NCBI RefSeq assembly: GCF_000430825.1
Contig: NZ_AUMT01000004.1
Span: forward strand, 357,092-421,091
DNA from: Chryseobacterium daeguense DSM 19388
GTDB lineage: Bacteria; Bacteroidota; Bacteroidia; Flavobacteriales; Weeksellaceae
Length of the DNA stretch: 64,000 nt
Reading direction: 5' to 3'
The first letter of the stretch is position 1, and each line of letters starts with the position of its first letter. The notes beneath the pieces were generated by a model. That model ran no database searches. It was not told the DNA's origin and worked only from the letters and a program-made list of their open reading frames with translations. The translations under genes were made by a program, and so were the position numbers. Shown one piece after another: positions 41,887 through 50,185 of the stretch.

Positions 41887-42531
41887 TTATTTCATTTTAC
41901 TGTTAAAAAACTTCAATTTTGATTCAATTTCATGATTGATATATTGAAACTCACCGTCTGAAATTTCTCCCCGCTTACGAATTTCAAAAAAACATTTTGC
42001 GGTCATTTCCGCATCAATCATGGCATCGTGAGAGGGTTCCATTTTTTCATTAAACAGAAAATCATAGAGCTGGGGCAGACGCAGATAATCTGCCTGAGGA
42101 TTCAAAACATAATCTGTGCTTTTCAGCATTGTGCAGTAGAAATGGCTTTCCAAGAAAGGGTTTTCCAAACCTGCTCTGTAATAATCGCAACTCAGCGTAT
42201 GGATATCAAATTCTGTGAAATGCCCTGTAATCAGTGGATTATACGCCTGAATATCATTTGAAAGTTTTTTAAGAACAAAAGCTCGGGAATGACCGTTTTT
42301 ACTTAAAAATTCCTTACTGATTCCATGAACTTTAAATGATCCAGCACTTATTTTCAAACCTTCAACATCAATATAAAAATTCTCCCGCTTAATCTCATTT
42401 CCGGTTTCATCGTACAAAATCCAAGACACCTGAACTGCTGAAGGCCAGTTATCCGTTTCAGAATAGGGCAAATCCCAGCGTTTTGGAATTGCGGTTGTTT
42501 CTGTGTCGATGAAGAGGAGGTATTTTTTCAA
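41887..42531 (-). CDS. DEDDh 3'-5' exonuclease (DnaQ-like)
   Basis: The 214-residue product has the DEDDh exonuclease motifs: LLFIDTETTAIPKRW (Exo I, Asp and Glu), ITGHFTEFDIHTL (Exo II) and SHDAMIDAEMTAKCF (Exo III, with His and Asp). This family includes the proofreading subunit of DNA polymerase III and several RNA/DNA trimming enzymes. It is 5 bases upstream of the cNMP/CBS/DUF294 gene, a recurrent pairing in bacteria. The target could be RNA, DNA or a modified nucleotide product of its partner. An 81-base gap with a terminator separates it from the symporter gene, so its transcription may be partly independent. Confidence 0.87.
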   Translation of the reverse strand: MKKYLLFIDTETTAIPKRWDLPYSETDNWPSAVQVSWILYDETGNEIKRENFYIDVEGLKISAGSFKVHGISKEFLSKNGHSRAFVLKKLSNDIQAYNPLITGHFTEFDIHTLSCDYYRAGLENPFLESHFYCTMLKSTDYVLNPQADYLRLPQLYDFLFNEKMEPSHDAMIDAEMTAKCFFEIRKRGEISDGEFQYINHEIESKLKFFNSKMK

Positions 42532-42570
42532 ACTTATTAAAATTACAAAATGTTGGGGATTAAAACAAAA

Positions 42571-42596
42571 AATAGGATGCCCTACGACATCCTATT
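42571..42596 (-). terminator. Rho-independent terminator after the SSS symporter gene
   Basis: AATAGGATG (42571-42579) pairs with CATCCTATT (42588-42596) around an 8-base loop; on the minus strand the stem is followed by TTTTTGTTTT. It closes the arabinose transport/metabolism unit before the exonuclease gene, with possible read-through. Confidence 0.75.
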
Positions 42597-42612
42597 TTAC
42601 TTATTTTTAAAA

Positions 42613-44340
42613 TTACCAGAATCTCACATAAAGTGCTGTAAGCAAAAGAACCGTAACTACAATCATTGTTAACGTTCTGGAATCTACTTTAAACATTGTA
42701 GAATCTATGGCGAAAGCTTTCGGATTTACTTTCGGACCTGCTAAACTTATCAAAACCATCACAACAACAGTGAAAAAGAATGACCAGCCCATATTAATCA
42801 AAAACGGAATTTCCGTAATGGTATGAACAACGCCGTTTTCTAATTTTTCATACGTGAAAGCAGTGTACAGCCATGTTTCTTTTCCAAAAATATCTACTGC
42901 AAAACTGTTGAAGAAAATAGCCAGTAAAAAGCCTAGAAGAACACCTACCAAAGCTGCGGATCCAGTAGTTCTTTTCCAGAACATTCCCAAAAGGAACATC
43001 GCAAAAACACCCGGGCTGATAAATCCTGTATATTTCTGAATAAAGGTGAAACCACCCTCTCCTCCAATACCCAAAACATCGGTCCAGGTAAATGCCAAAG
43101 CCACAAACATTGCGATAATAATTGCCCAGCGGCCCGTTCTTACCATCTGGATTTCAGTAGCATCTGGCTTTAAATATTTTTTGTAAATATCCAAAGTAAA
43201 AATGGTGGAAATACTGTTTACCTTTCCCGCCAAAGAAGCAACAATTGCCGCCGTCAAAGCTGCTACGGCAAGACCTTTAAGCCCTGTCGGTAAAAAGCCT
43301 AAAATCGCTGAATAAGAACCGTCTTTTACTCCGTTGAAGCCAGGAAGATGGCCTTTAGTATATAAAACATAAGCCGCAATTCCCGGAAGCATCACGATAA
43401 TCGGCATAAATAATTTCAAAAATCCGGCGAATAAAATCCCGGTTCTTGCTGTTTTTAAATCAGCTCCCAAAGCCCGCTGAGTAATGTATTGGTTACATCC
43501 CCAATAATTCAGGTTTACAATCCATTGGCCTGCAAAATACATCGCCAGACCCGGTAGAACCACATATTTCTGAACATTCAGATTTTCCGGCATTGCCAGA
43601 GTTGTGGTAGTGGTAGCTGGCTTATCAAGAATTAGCTTAAAATGCTGTGGCGCTTCATTTATTAAAGTATGGAAGCCTGCAAAAGCATTTCCTACCGCCG
43701 CTCCGTTGATTCTTTGATCTACAATTTGCAAAGCCATATAAACCGTTGCAAAGCCACCGATAATCAAAACTGCCACCTGAATCACGTCAGTGTAACCGAT
43801 TACCTTCATCCCGCCTAAACCAATCAGCAAAGCCATCAGAAGCAATCCGATCATGATAATGTGAAGATTATCTCCACCCAAAAGGGTATCGATAGCCAAG
43901 GCACCCAGATACAGAATTGAAGTTAAATTTACAATCACATAAAGAAACAACCAGAAAATTGCCATAATCAGAGAAACCGATTTATTATAACGGGTTTCAA
44001 GGAACTGCGGCATCGTATAAATCTTATTTTTAAGGTAAATCGGAATAAACCAAACCGCAATGATGATCAGCGCAATTGCTGCAAGCCATTCGTAAGCTGC
44101 CACGGCAATTCCCACGAAAAAGCCTTCCCCGCTCATCCCGATAAACTGTTCTGCCGAAATGTTGGATGCGATCAAACTGGCACCAATAGCCCACCAGGTG
44201 AGCGATCCTTCTGCCAGAAAATAATCTTTACTGCCTGTAGCAGCGGATTTTTTCTTATTGTAAATCCAAATTCCGTAACCGGCTACCACCACAAAATAGA
44301 TAAGAAATATGATGATATCAATAGTCGCTAAGTTTCCCAT
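42613..44340 (-). CDS. Sodium:solute (SSS) sugar symporter, SGLT-like
   Basis: The 575-residue membrane protein has about 14 helices and the SSS family opening, with KDYFLAEGSLTWWAIGASLI followed by ASNISAEQFIGMSGEGF, a block shared with the Vibrio galactose transporter vSGLT. Later blocks are MKVIGYTDVIQVAVLIIGG and LNYWGCNQYITQRALGA. It should take up a monosaccharide, most likely L-arabinose, with Na+. It lies 3 bases after an aldose epimerase gene in the arabinose operon. The substrate is inferred from that context; galactose or xylose cannot be excluded. Confidence 0.92.
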   Translation of the reverse strand: MGNLATIDIIIFLIYFVVVAGYGIWIYNKKKSAATGSKDYFLAEGSLTWWAIGASLIASNISAEQFIGMSGEGFFVGIAVAAYEWLAAIALIIIAVWFIPIYLKNKIYTMPQFLETRYNKSVSLIMAIFWLFLYVIVNLTSILYLGALAIDTLLGGDNLHIIMIGLLLMALLIGLGGMKVIGYTDVIQVAVLIIGGFATVYMALQIVDQRINGAAVGNAFAGFHTLINEAPQHFKLILDKPATTTTTLAMPENLNVQKYVVLPGLAMYFAGQWIVNLNYWGCNQYITQRALGADLKTARTGILFAGFLKLFMPIIVMLPGIAAYVLYTKGHLPGFNGVKDGSYSAILGFLPTGLKGLAVAALTAAIVASLAGKVNSISTIFTLDIYKKYLKPDATEIQMVRTGRWAIIIAMFVALAFTWTDVLGIGGEGGFTFIQKYTGFISPGVFAMFLLGMFWKRTTGSAALVGVLLGFLLAIFFNSFAVDIFGKETWLYTAFTYEKLENGVVHTITEIPFLINMGWSFFFTVVVMVLISLAGPKVNPKAFAIDSTMFKVDSRTLTMIVVTVLLLTALYVRFW

Positions 44341-44343
44341 AAT

Positions 44344-45501
44344 TTATTTTTTAACTGAGAATTTATAAATTGTTTTAGTTTGGTATTTCTGTCCCGGCTT
44401 CAGCTCTGTTGAAGGAAATGAAGGCTGATTCGGAGAGTCCGGGAAATGCTGGGTCTCAAGACAAAAGCCTGTTCGAAATTCATTTTTGCCTCCGGTTTTA
44501 GTATCAAATTTTCCATCAAGAAAATTTCCGGAATAGAATTGAACACCCGGCTGATCTGTCAAAACTTCCATTATTCTTCCTGATTCAGGATGATATACTT
44601 TTGCAATGCTTCTCAATCCTGATCCGTTCAGAATCCAGTTGTGATCATAACCTTTTCCTTTTTTTAACTGATCATCTGCTGCATTGATGTCTTTTCCGAT
44701 TGGTTTTGAAACTGTGAAATCAAACGGACTTCCCTTTACTGCTTTTTGCTCACCGGTAGGAATCAGCGTTTCATTTACAGGTAAAAACTGGTCTGCATTA
44801 ATTTGTAATTCGTGGTCGGTAATGGTTTTTGTAAAATTTCCCGAAAGGTTAAAATAAGAATGCTGGGTAAGATTCACCACTGTTGCTTTATCCGTAATGG
44901 CTTCGTAAGAAATTTCCAAAGCATCATCGTCGGTTAAGGTATAAAAAACTGTTGTTATTAGTTTTCCAGGATAGCCTTCTTCTCCGTCTTCACTTGTATA
45001 AGTAAGCTTCAATGTTGGAAATTGAGCATCTTTTACAGGTTCTATGTTCCAGAATTTGGTATGAAAACCTTCTTTTCCACCATGGAGGCTGTTTGGCCCG
45101 TCATTTTTATCAATATCAAAAGTTTTTCCCTCCAAAGCAAACTTTGCATTGGCAATTCTATTCCCGTAACGTCCGATCAATGCTCCGAAATAGTAAGGAT
45201 TTCCGTTGAAATAATCTTCAGGTTTTGTAAAACCCAGAACAACATCTTCATATTTCCCGTTTTTGTCGGGTGCTGTCAATGAAGTGATAATTCCACCGAA
45301 GTTGATGATTTCCACCTTCATTCCGTTTTTGTTGGTGAGGGTATATTTTTTAATAGAATCGCCTTTTGCTGTTACTCCGTAGTCTGAAACCTGTATGTTT
45401 TCCATATTCTCTTTTTGGCTCTGATTATTATTTTCTTTTTTACTGCACCCGAAAATACATAAAAGTGCAATAATAATCAGGTTATAACTTATTTTTTTCA
45501 T
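44344..45501 (-). CDS. galM: Aldose 1-epimerase, lipoprotein
   Basis: The 385-residue enzyme carries a lipoprotein signal ending in IFGC, so it acts outside the cytoplasm, interconverting alpha and beta forms of free sugars. The galactose mutarotase fold is clear: INFGGIITSLTAPDKNGKYEDVVLGF, YFGALIGRYGNRIANAKF, VNLTQHSYFNLSG (catalytic His) and a late FCLETQHFPDSPNQPSFPS with the catalytic Glu. It stands between araA and the symporter gene, so it may prepare released arabinose for uptake. A signal peptide on this enzyme is common in Bacteroidota. The length includes the signal and a short linker. Confidence 0.93.
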   Translation of the reverse strand: MKKISYNLIIIALLCIFGCSKKENNNQSQKENMENIQVSDYGVTAKGDSIKKYTLTNKNGMKVEIINFGGIITSLTAPDKNGKYEDVVLGFTKPEDYFNGNPYYFGALIGRYGNRIANAKFALEGKTFDIDKNDGPNSLHGGKEGFHTKFWNIEPVKDAQFPTLKLTYTSEDGEEGYPGKLITTVFYTLTDDDALEISYEAITDKATVVNLTQHSYFNLSGNFTKTITDHELQINADQFLPVNETLIPTGEQKAVKGSPFDFTVSKPIGKDINAADDQLKKGKGYDHNWILNGSGLRSIAKVYHPESGRIMEVLTDQPGVQFYSGNFLDGKFDTKTGGKNEFRTGFCLETQHFPDSPNQPSFPSTELKPGQKYQTKTIYKFSVKK

Positions 45502-45522
45502 AGTTTAAATGATTTTGCAAGT

Positions 45523-47019
45523 TTAACGATAATAGATTTCATTCCACCTAAGTGTATTCTTAAAATCACGGATTTTTGTATCTTCATCAATAACCAATGA
45601 CTCAATACCCGCTATTTCTGCAAAATCTTCCAGCTGTTCTGCGCTGATATTTTCACTGTAGCATGTGTGATGTGCTCCGCCTGCGAGGATCCATGCTTCT
45701 GCAGCCGTGTACAAATCAGGAAGCGGCTTCCAGAGAACTCTTGCCACAGGAAGTTTTGGCAATTCCTCGGTGATTTCCAGTGCTTTAGTTTTATTGATTA
45801 ATAATCTGAAATGATTTCCGAAGTCCATAAGCGCTGCATTCAAAGAATCAATATTTCCTCTTGAATTAAAAACAAGACGAACAGGATCTGCTTTACCACC
45901 AATTCCCAACGGATGAATTTCGCACGAGGGTTTATCAGCCGCCAAAACGGGATCAACTTCCAGCATGTGGGACCCTAAAACTGAAGGATTTGAAGGATTG
46001 AGATGATAGGTATAATCTTCCATAAAAGCATTTCCGCCTTCCAGACCTTGCCCCATTGTTTTCATGGCACGAACAAGTGCAGCCGTCTTCCAATCGCCTT
46101 CTCCGGCAAAACCGTATCCTTTTTCCATAAGCCTCTGAACAGCAATTCCCGGAAGCTGTTCCAGACCGTGAAGATCTTCAAAAGTATCTGAAAAGCCTTT
46201 AAAATTTCCGTCTTTCAGGAATTTTTCCAATCCTAATTCTATTCTGGCAGCAGTTTCAAGAGATTTCCTGTTGTTTCCGCCTGAAAGAAGGGATTCGGCC
46301 ATTCTGTAAGATGTCTCATATTCTTCTATTAGCGTTTTTACTTCGCCATCGCCTATGGAATTGACAACACTTACTAAATCTCCGATTCCCCAAGTATTTA
46401 CAGAAAATCCAAACTTTGTTTCTGCTTCTACTTTGTCGCCATCCGTAACAGCAACATATCTCATACTATCACCGAAACGGGCGAATTTAGCTCCCTGCCA
46501 ATCATCCCAGCCTGCTGCAACACGGCTCCAGTCTCCGATTTGTTTCTGAACTCTTTCTTCCGCCCAATGCCCTACAACTACTTTCCTGTTTTTACGAAGA
46601 CGGCTTACCATAAAACCAAATTCACGGTCGCCGTGCGCCGCCTGATTCAGATTCATAAAATCCATATCCATCGTAGACCAGGGAATGTCCTGATTGAACT
46701 GTGTGTGAAGATGCAGCATTGGTTTTTGCAAAGCGGTCAGTCCGCGAATCCACATTTTTGCAGGTGAAAATGTGTGCATCCAGGTAACAATTCCGATGCA
46801 GTCTTTTGCAAAATTGGCGGCGGTAAGTGTTTCAAAAATTTCTTCTGTAGTTTTTACAGTTGGCTTTACAACAACCTTAACAGGAATTTGTGAGGAAGCA
46901 TTTAAAGCTTCAACAATTTTCGCTGAATGTTCGGCAACCTGAGCTAATGTTTCAGGGCCGTATAAATGCTGGCTTCCGGTGATGAACCAGATTTCTTTTG
47001 TATTGAGGGGTGTTAACAT
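45523..47019 (-). CDS. araA: L-arabinose isomerase
   Basis: The 498-residue product matches the usual length of AraA and converts L-arabinose to L-ribulose. Family blocks are [16 protein letters not shown] at the N-terminus, [26 protein letters not shown], and the metal-binding Glu/His residues in EDYTYHL and [16 protein letters not shown], with a late GGAHHTC. It belongs to the araB-araD-araA unit, placed 117 bases after araD; a repeat (47056-47099) lies in that gap. The product is cytoplasmic. Confidence 0.96.
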   Translation of the reverse strand: MLTPLNTKEIWFITGSQHLYGPETLAQVAEHSAKIVEALNASSQIPVKVVVKPTVKTTEEIFETLTAANFAKDCIGIVTWMHTFSPAKMWIRGLTALQKPMLHLHTQFNQDIPWSTMDMDFMNLNQAAHGDREFGFMVSRLRKNRKVVVGHWAEERVQKQIGDWSRVAAGWDDWQGAKFARFGDSMRYVAVTDGDKVEAETKFGFSVNTWGIGDLVSVVNSIGDGEVKTLIEEYETSYRMAESLLSGGNNRKSLETAARIELGLEKFLKDGNFKGFSDTFEDLHGLEQLPGIAVQRLMEKGYGFAGEGDWKTAALVRAMKTMGQGLEGGNAFMEDYTYHLNPSNPSVLGSHMLEVDPVLAADKPSCEIHPLGIGGKADPVRLVFNSRGNIDSLNAALMDFGNHFRLLINKTKALEITEELPKLPVARVLWKPLPDLYTAAEAWILAGGAHHTCYSENISAEQLEDFAEIAGIESLVIDEDTKIRDFKNTLRWNEIYYR

Positions 47020-47055
47020 CTTTTTATAATTGATAAATTATTGTTTTATTTTTTT

Positions 47056-47099
47056 CACAGGTTTTACCTGTGGCTATTGATATTGAACCCTTCGGGTTC
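47056..47099. repeat. 44-base double-hairpin repeat, CACAGGT...ACCTGTG and GAACCCTTCGGGTTC
   Basis: Two hairpins in a row: CACAGGT/ACCTGTG and GAACCC/GGGTTC around TTC. Closely related copies lie at 57516-57559 and 57582-57625. In all three the two hairpins and the joining bases keep the same length. Confidence 0.82.
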
Positions 47100-47136
47100 T
47101 GCTTGGTAACTCATTTTTTAAAATTTGATTTCTTTT

Positions 47137-47835
47137 TTACTGTCCGTAATAGGCATTTTTGCCGTGTTTACGTTCGTAATGTTTTTTTACTAGAGAATCT
47201 TTCAAACGTGGTGCATTTGGGTTGATTTGTCTGGTGAGATAGGCCATTTCCGCGATGGTTTCCAGTACTTTACTGTTATAAACTGCTTTATCAGCATTTT
47301 TTCCCCAGGTAAACGGTCCGTGATTTCCGATAAGAACCATTTCCACTTCTTCGTAAGAGAGTTTTTTTTCTTTAAAGCAGTCAAGAATCTGGATTCCGGT
47401 ATTGTATTCGTAGTTTCCTTCGATTAATTCATCACGCATCGGGGGTGCACAGGGAATATCTGTCGTCAGATGATCCGCATGTGTCGTTCCGAAAATAGGA
47501 ATATCCAGCTGAGCCTGCGCCCACGCCACAGAATAAGTAGCGTGCGTATGAGAAATCCCACCGATATTTTCCCAGTTCTTATAAAGATAAGCATGAGTTT
47601 TGGTGTCTGAGGAAGGCCTTAACTTTCCTTCCACTACATTGGCATCATAATCTAAAATTACAATGTCTTCCGGCTTTAAAACCTCGTACGGAACACCGCT
47701 CGGCTTGATGGCAAAAATTCCTTTTTCCCGGTCTACGGCACTTACGTTCCCGAATGTGTACACTACAAGCTTCAATGCATCAAGCAGCATGTTGGCCTCG
47801 TAACATTCTCTCTGTAGTTCTTTATATATGCTCAT
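47137..47835 (-). CDS. araD: L-ribulose-5-phosphate 4-epimerase
   Basis: The 232-residue class II aldolase-like enzyme converts L-ribulose 5-phosphate to D-xylulose 5-phosphate. Zinc-binding histidines are in ISHTHATYSVAW, with further signature GTTHADHLTTDIPCAPPM and LIGNHGPFTWGKNADKAVYN, and the C-terminal YYGQ. Length matches E. coli AraD (231). It lies between araA and araB; a 404-base repeat-filled gap separates it from araB, which is unusually large for an operon. Confidence 0.95.
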   Translation of the reverse strand: MSIYKELQRECYEANMLLDALKLVVYTFGNVSAVDREKGIFAIKPSGVPYEVLKPEDIVILDYDANVVEGKLRPSSDTKTHAYLYKNWENIGGISHTHATYSVAWAQAQLDIPIFGTTHADHLTTDIPCAPPMRDELIEGNYEYNTGIQILDCFKEKKLSYEEVEMVLIGNHGPFTWGKNADKAVYNSKVLETIAEMAYLTRQINPNAPRLKDSLVKKHYERKHGKNAYYGQ

Positions 47836-47960
47836 TTTGTTTTTATTAAATGATTGAAAGATTTAAAAATTGAAGATTAGAATCTTTGCTTCAAGCTTCA
47901 GCCTGGGGTGTGATTCTTTTATCTTTTGTTTCGTCCTAAATTAGCAATAGACTTTCGTCA

Positions 47961-47991
47961 GCCTTGTCAAGGTTTAAAACCTTGACAAGGC
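47961..47991. repeat. 31-base inverted repeat, stem GCCTTGTCAAGGTT
   Basis: The arms are identical to those at 32653-32683 and only the 3-base centre differs (TAA here, TGG there). This pattern, a conserved stem with a variable loop, indicates that the hairpin is what matters. Confidence 0.85.
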
Positions 47992-47998
47992 TTTCCAG

Positions 47999-48095
47999 CG
48001 AATCACCTGCAGCCCGGCTTGAGCGGAAATCCTTTTTTTGCATTGGCAAAAGCATAGGCAAAAAAGATTGGGAGCGGAAGACGGATATAGCTGCC
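47999..48095. repeat. Degenerate long repeat, GCAGCCCGGCTTGAGCGGA ... ATAGCTGCC
   Basis: The shorter relative of 32821-32950: both ends match (GCAGCCCG-C-TGAG-GGA, and AGCGGAAGACGGATATAGCTGCC-like end), with a different A/T-rich centre. It directly follows the 31-base inverted repeat. Confidence 0.65.
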
Positions 48096-48136
48096 ATAAA
48101 AATTTTAATCGTTAGTTTTTGTACTATAATCTATTT

Positions 48137-48211
48137 AACAGGTCGCCTCTACGAGGCTTGGTGTGTATGGACAATTATATTTGGCTATTAACAGTGCTCT
48201 CCTACGGAGCT
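48137..48211. repeat. Two related 22-base units, GCCTCTACGAGGC and CTCCTACGGAG hairpins
   Basis: Units at 48137-48158 and 48190-48211 both begin AACAG and both end in a short palindrome (GCCTC-TAC-GAGGC; CTCC-TAC-GGAG) plus T. They are 53 bases apart start to start. This repeat type is common between genes in flavobacteria. Confidence 0.65.
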
Positions 48212-48239
48212 ATCAAATCCTGGTTAAAATTTCTATCAA

Positions 48240-49937
48240 CTATAAACTGTCAACGGTCGACTTCTTCTTTGATTTGGTATTATGTTCTGTAAAATCGGCA
48301 AGAATCTGATATTGCCCCATCAGTTCTGCATATTTCTCCACCTGATCTGCCTGCGGGAAATATTCGGCTTCGAAATCGGAGCCCATTTTCTGGCTTGCTT
48401 CCTGAACATTAGGGTAAATTCCTGCCGCCACTGCTGCATAAATCGCGGCGCCCAAGGCCGGAGCCTGATCTGATGCTGCCACTACAATCGGCATATTAAG
48501 AACGTTGGCTAAAGTCTGCATGATGAATGGTGATTTTCTGGCAACACCACCAATTCCAATTACCTTTTTGATTTTTACACCTTCCTCTTCGAAACGGTCG
48601 ACTATTTTTTTCGCACCGAAGCAAATAGCGTTCACCAGTGCTTTGAAAATATGCGGTGCTTTTGTACCGAGTGAAAGGTTGCTGATAGCGGCTTTCAGCT
48701 CCTGATCGGCATCGGGGGTTCTTCTTCCGTTGATCCAGTCCAGGGCGATGGGAACTGCTTCAGAAAGAGGGATTTTCTCTGCTTCCAGAGTGAGATTCCT
48801 GATAAGATTCTGTTCTATTTCTTCTTTTAAAAGTTGTTTTTGATTTTCATCAATGATATTTGAGTTCATCAAAATGTTTTGAGTTGGCCACATCAGGATG
48901 TCTTTGTACCAGGCCAACAGATCCCCAAACGCCGACTGACCTGCTTCAAGCCCCATCAGTCCCGGAATAACCGAACCGCTTACCTGTCCGCAAATCCCTT
49001 TAACGGTTTTGTCCTGAATAATTTCGTTGGGTACCACCATAATATCGCAGGTTGATGTGCCCATAATTCTGATAAGCGTATTTTCCTCTACTTTTGCTCC
49101 TACAGCTCCGGAATGCGCATCGAAAGTTCCTACGGCAATTACAGTATTGGTCGTGAGTCCAAGCTTTTCTGCCCATTCCTGGTTTAGATTTCCTGCAACC
49201 TCATCGGAAGTATAAGTCTTGTCATAAAGCCTATCCCGAAGTTCAGCCAAAGAAGGATCTAACCTGTCAAGAAATTCTTTTGAAGGAAGCCCGTCCCACG
49301 ATTCGTGCCACATAGCTTTGTGACCCGCTGCGCAGCGGCTTCTTCTGAATGTTTTTAAATCCTGATTATCAGAAAGAAGGAACGTGATATAATCGCAATG
49401 TTCCATCCAGCTGTAAGCTGCATTTTTTACATTCTGATCAACTCTATTGATGTGAAGAATCTTGGCCCAGAACCATTCGGATGAGTAGATTCCGCCCACA
49501 AACCTTGTGTAATCTTCGCCGCCCCAGTTTCTTGATACATCATTAATTTCTTCTGCCTCATTAATGGAAGTATGGTCTTTCCACAACACCATCATAGCAT
49601 TGGGATTTTCTTCAAAACCTGGTGTCAAAGCCAGGGCAACGCCATCTTTATTCACCGGAAGCGGTGATGAACCTGTGGTGTCAATACAAATACTGACAAT
49701 ACTTTCCGGCGTTACTCCGCTTTCTTTTACAACATCGGAAATGGTTTTTTGCAACCCTTCAATATGGTCCAAAGGATGCTGGCGGAACTGATTTTGTTCC
49801 GGCTGGCAGAATTTTCCTTCTTTCCATCTTTGGTAATAGCTTACAGATGTAGCGAGCTCTGCACCGTTTTCCGTATCAATCAGGACTGCACGGACAGAAT
49901 CTGTTCCGTAATCTAATCCGATAACATATTTTTTCAT
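48240..49937 (-). CDS. araB: L-ribulokinase
   Basis: The 565-residue FGGY-family kinase phosphorylates L-ribulose at C5. It begins KYVIGLDYGTDSVRAVLID, has the phosphate-binding block IGTSTCDIMVV and the C-terminal FGGY block KKVIGIGGVARKSPFIMQTLANVL with DQAPALGAAIYAAVAAG. The length and the wording GLDYGTDSVRA are typical of AraB, not xylulokinase. It is the first gene of the arabinose unit. A -7 box (50108-50115) and an AraR-like site over the -33 region (50128-50155) lie upstream. Confidence 0.95.
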   Translation of the reverse strand: MKKYVIGLDYGTDSVRAVLIDTENGAELATSVSYYQRWKEGKFCQPEQNQFRQHPLDHIEGLQKTISDVVKESGVTPESIVSICIDTTGSSPLPVNKDGVALALTPGFEENPNAMMVLWKDHTSINEAEEINDVSRNWGGEDYTRFVGGIYSSEWFWAKILHINRVDQNVKNAAYSWMEHCDYITFLLSDNQDLKTFRRSRCAAGHKAMWHESWDGLPSKEFLDRLDPSLAELRDRLYDKTYTSDEVAGNLNQEWAEKLGLTTNTVIAVGTFDAHSGAVGAKVEENTLIRIMGTSTCDIMVVPNEIIQDKTVKGICGQVSGSVIPGLMGLEAGQSAFGDLLAWYKDILMWPTQNILMNSNIIDENQKQLLKEEIEQNLIRNLTLEAEKIPLSEAVPIALDWINGRRTPDADQELKAAISNLSLGTKAPHIFKALVNAICFGAKKIVDRFEEEGVKIKKVIGIGGVARKSPFIMQTLANVLNMPIVVAASDQAPALGAAIYAAVAAGIYPNVQEASQKMGSDFEAEYFPQADQVEKYAELMGQYQILADFTEHNTKSKKKSTVDSL

Positions 49938-50107
49938 TAATGTAAATAATTAATTTTTATAAATTATTTTAAACCACCTTTCGGCCACCCTAAAAATGAC
50001 ATCTCCATAACTAAATATTACAGCTTATGCTCAATTATCAGAAAAAAAAGATTCTTTTTTAATCAGGCTTCAACCAATTCACAATTTTTTTATTGAAGAG
50101 ATAAAAA

Positions 50108-50115
50108 CAAATATA
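50108..50115 (-). promoter_or_regulatory. -7 element TATATTTG of the araB unit
   Basis: On the minus strand TATATTTG matches TAnnTTTG and is identical to the core at 5575-5582. The -33 position (about 50133-50138) falls inside the operator-like site and has no clear TTTG. A leader of about 160 bases would precede araB. Confidence 0.5.
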
Positions 50116-50127
50116 AGATTCTATTTT

Positions 50128-50155
50128 AAATAAATGTAAAAAACACACTTAATTT
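50128..50155 (-). promoter_or_regulatory. Operator-like site at the araB promoter (AAATGT-N7-ACACTT core)
   Basis: The 28 bases match 39202-39229 in reverse orientation at 25 positions. The core AAATGT-N7-ACACTT has the same 7-base spacing as at the araR and GH127 sites. It covers the -33 region of the predicted promoter, a normal place for a repressor. Confidence 0.6.
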
Positions 50156-50185
50156 TATTTTTTATTTTTAAATAGTTGACTTTGA

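Larger units (their letters stand above)
47836..48239. other. 404-base repeat-filled gap between araD and araB
   Basis: No gene is supported. From left to right it contains a 31-base inverted repeat (47961-47991), a degenerate long repeat (47999-48095) and a tandem pair of 22-base units (48137-48211). No promoter core for araD was identified, so araD may still be read from the araB promoter. Confidence 0.6.

Noticed and set aside
48137..48211. Repeated units as a possible CRISPR array
   Set aside because: There are only two imperfect units, each containing its own palindrome, with no regular spacers and no cas genes nearby.
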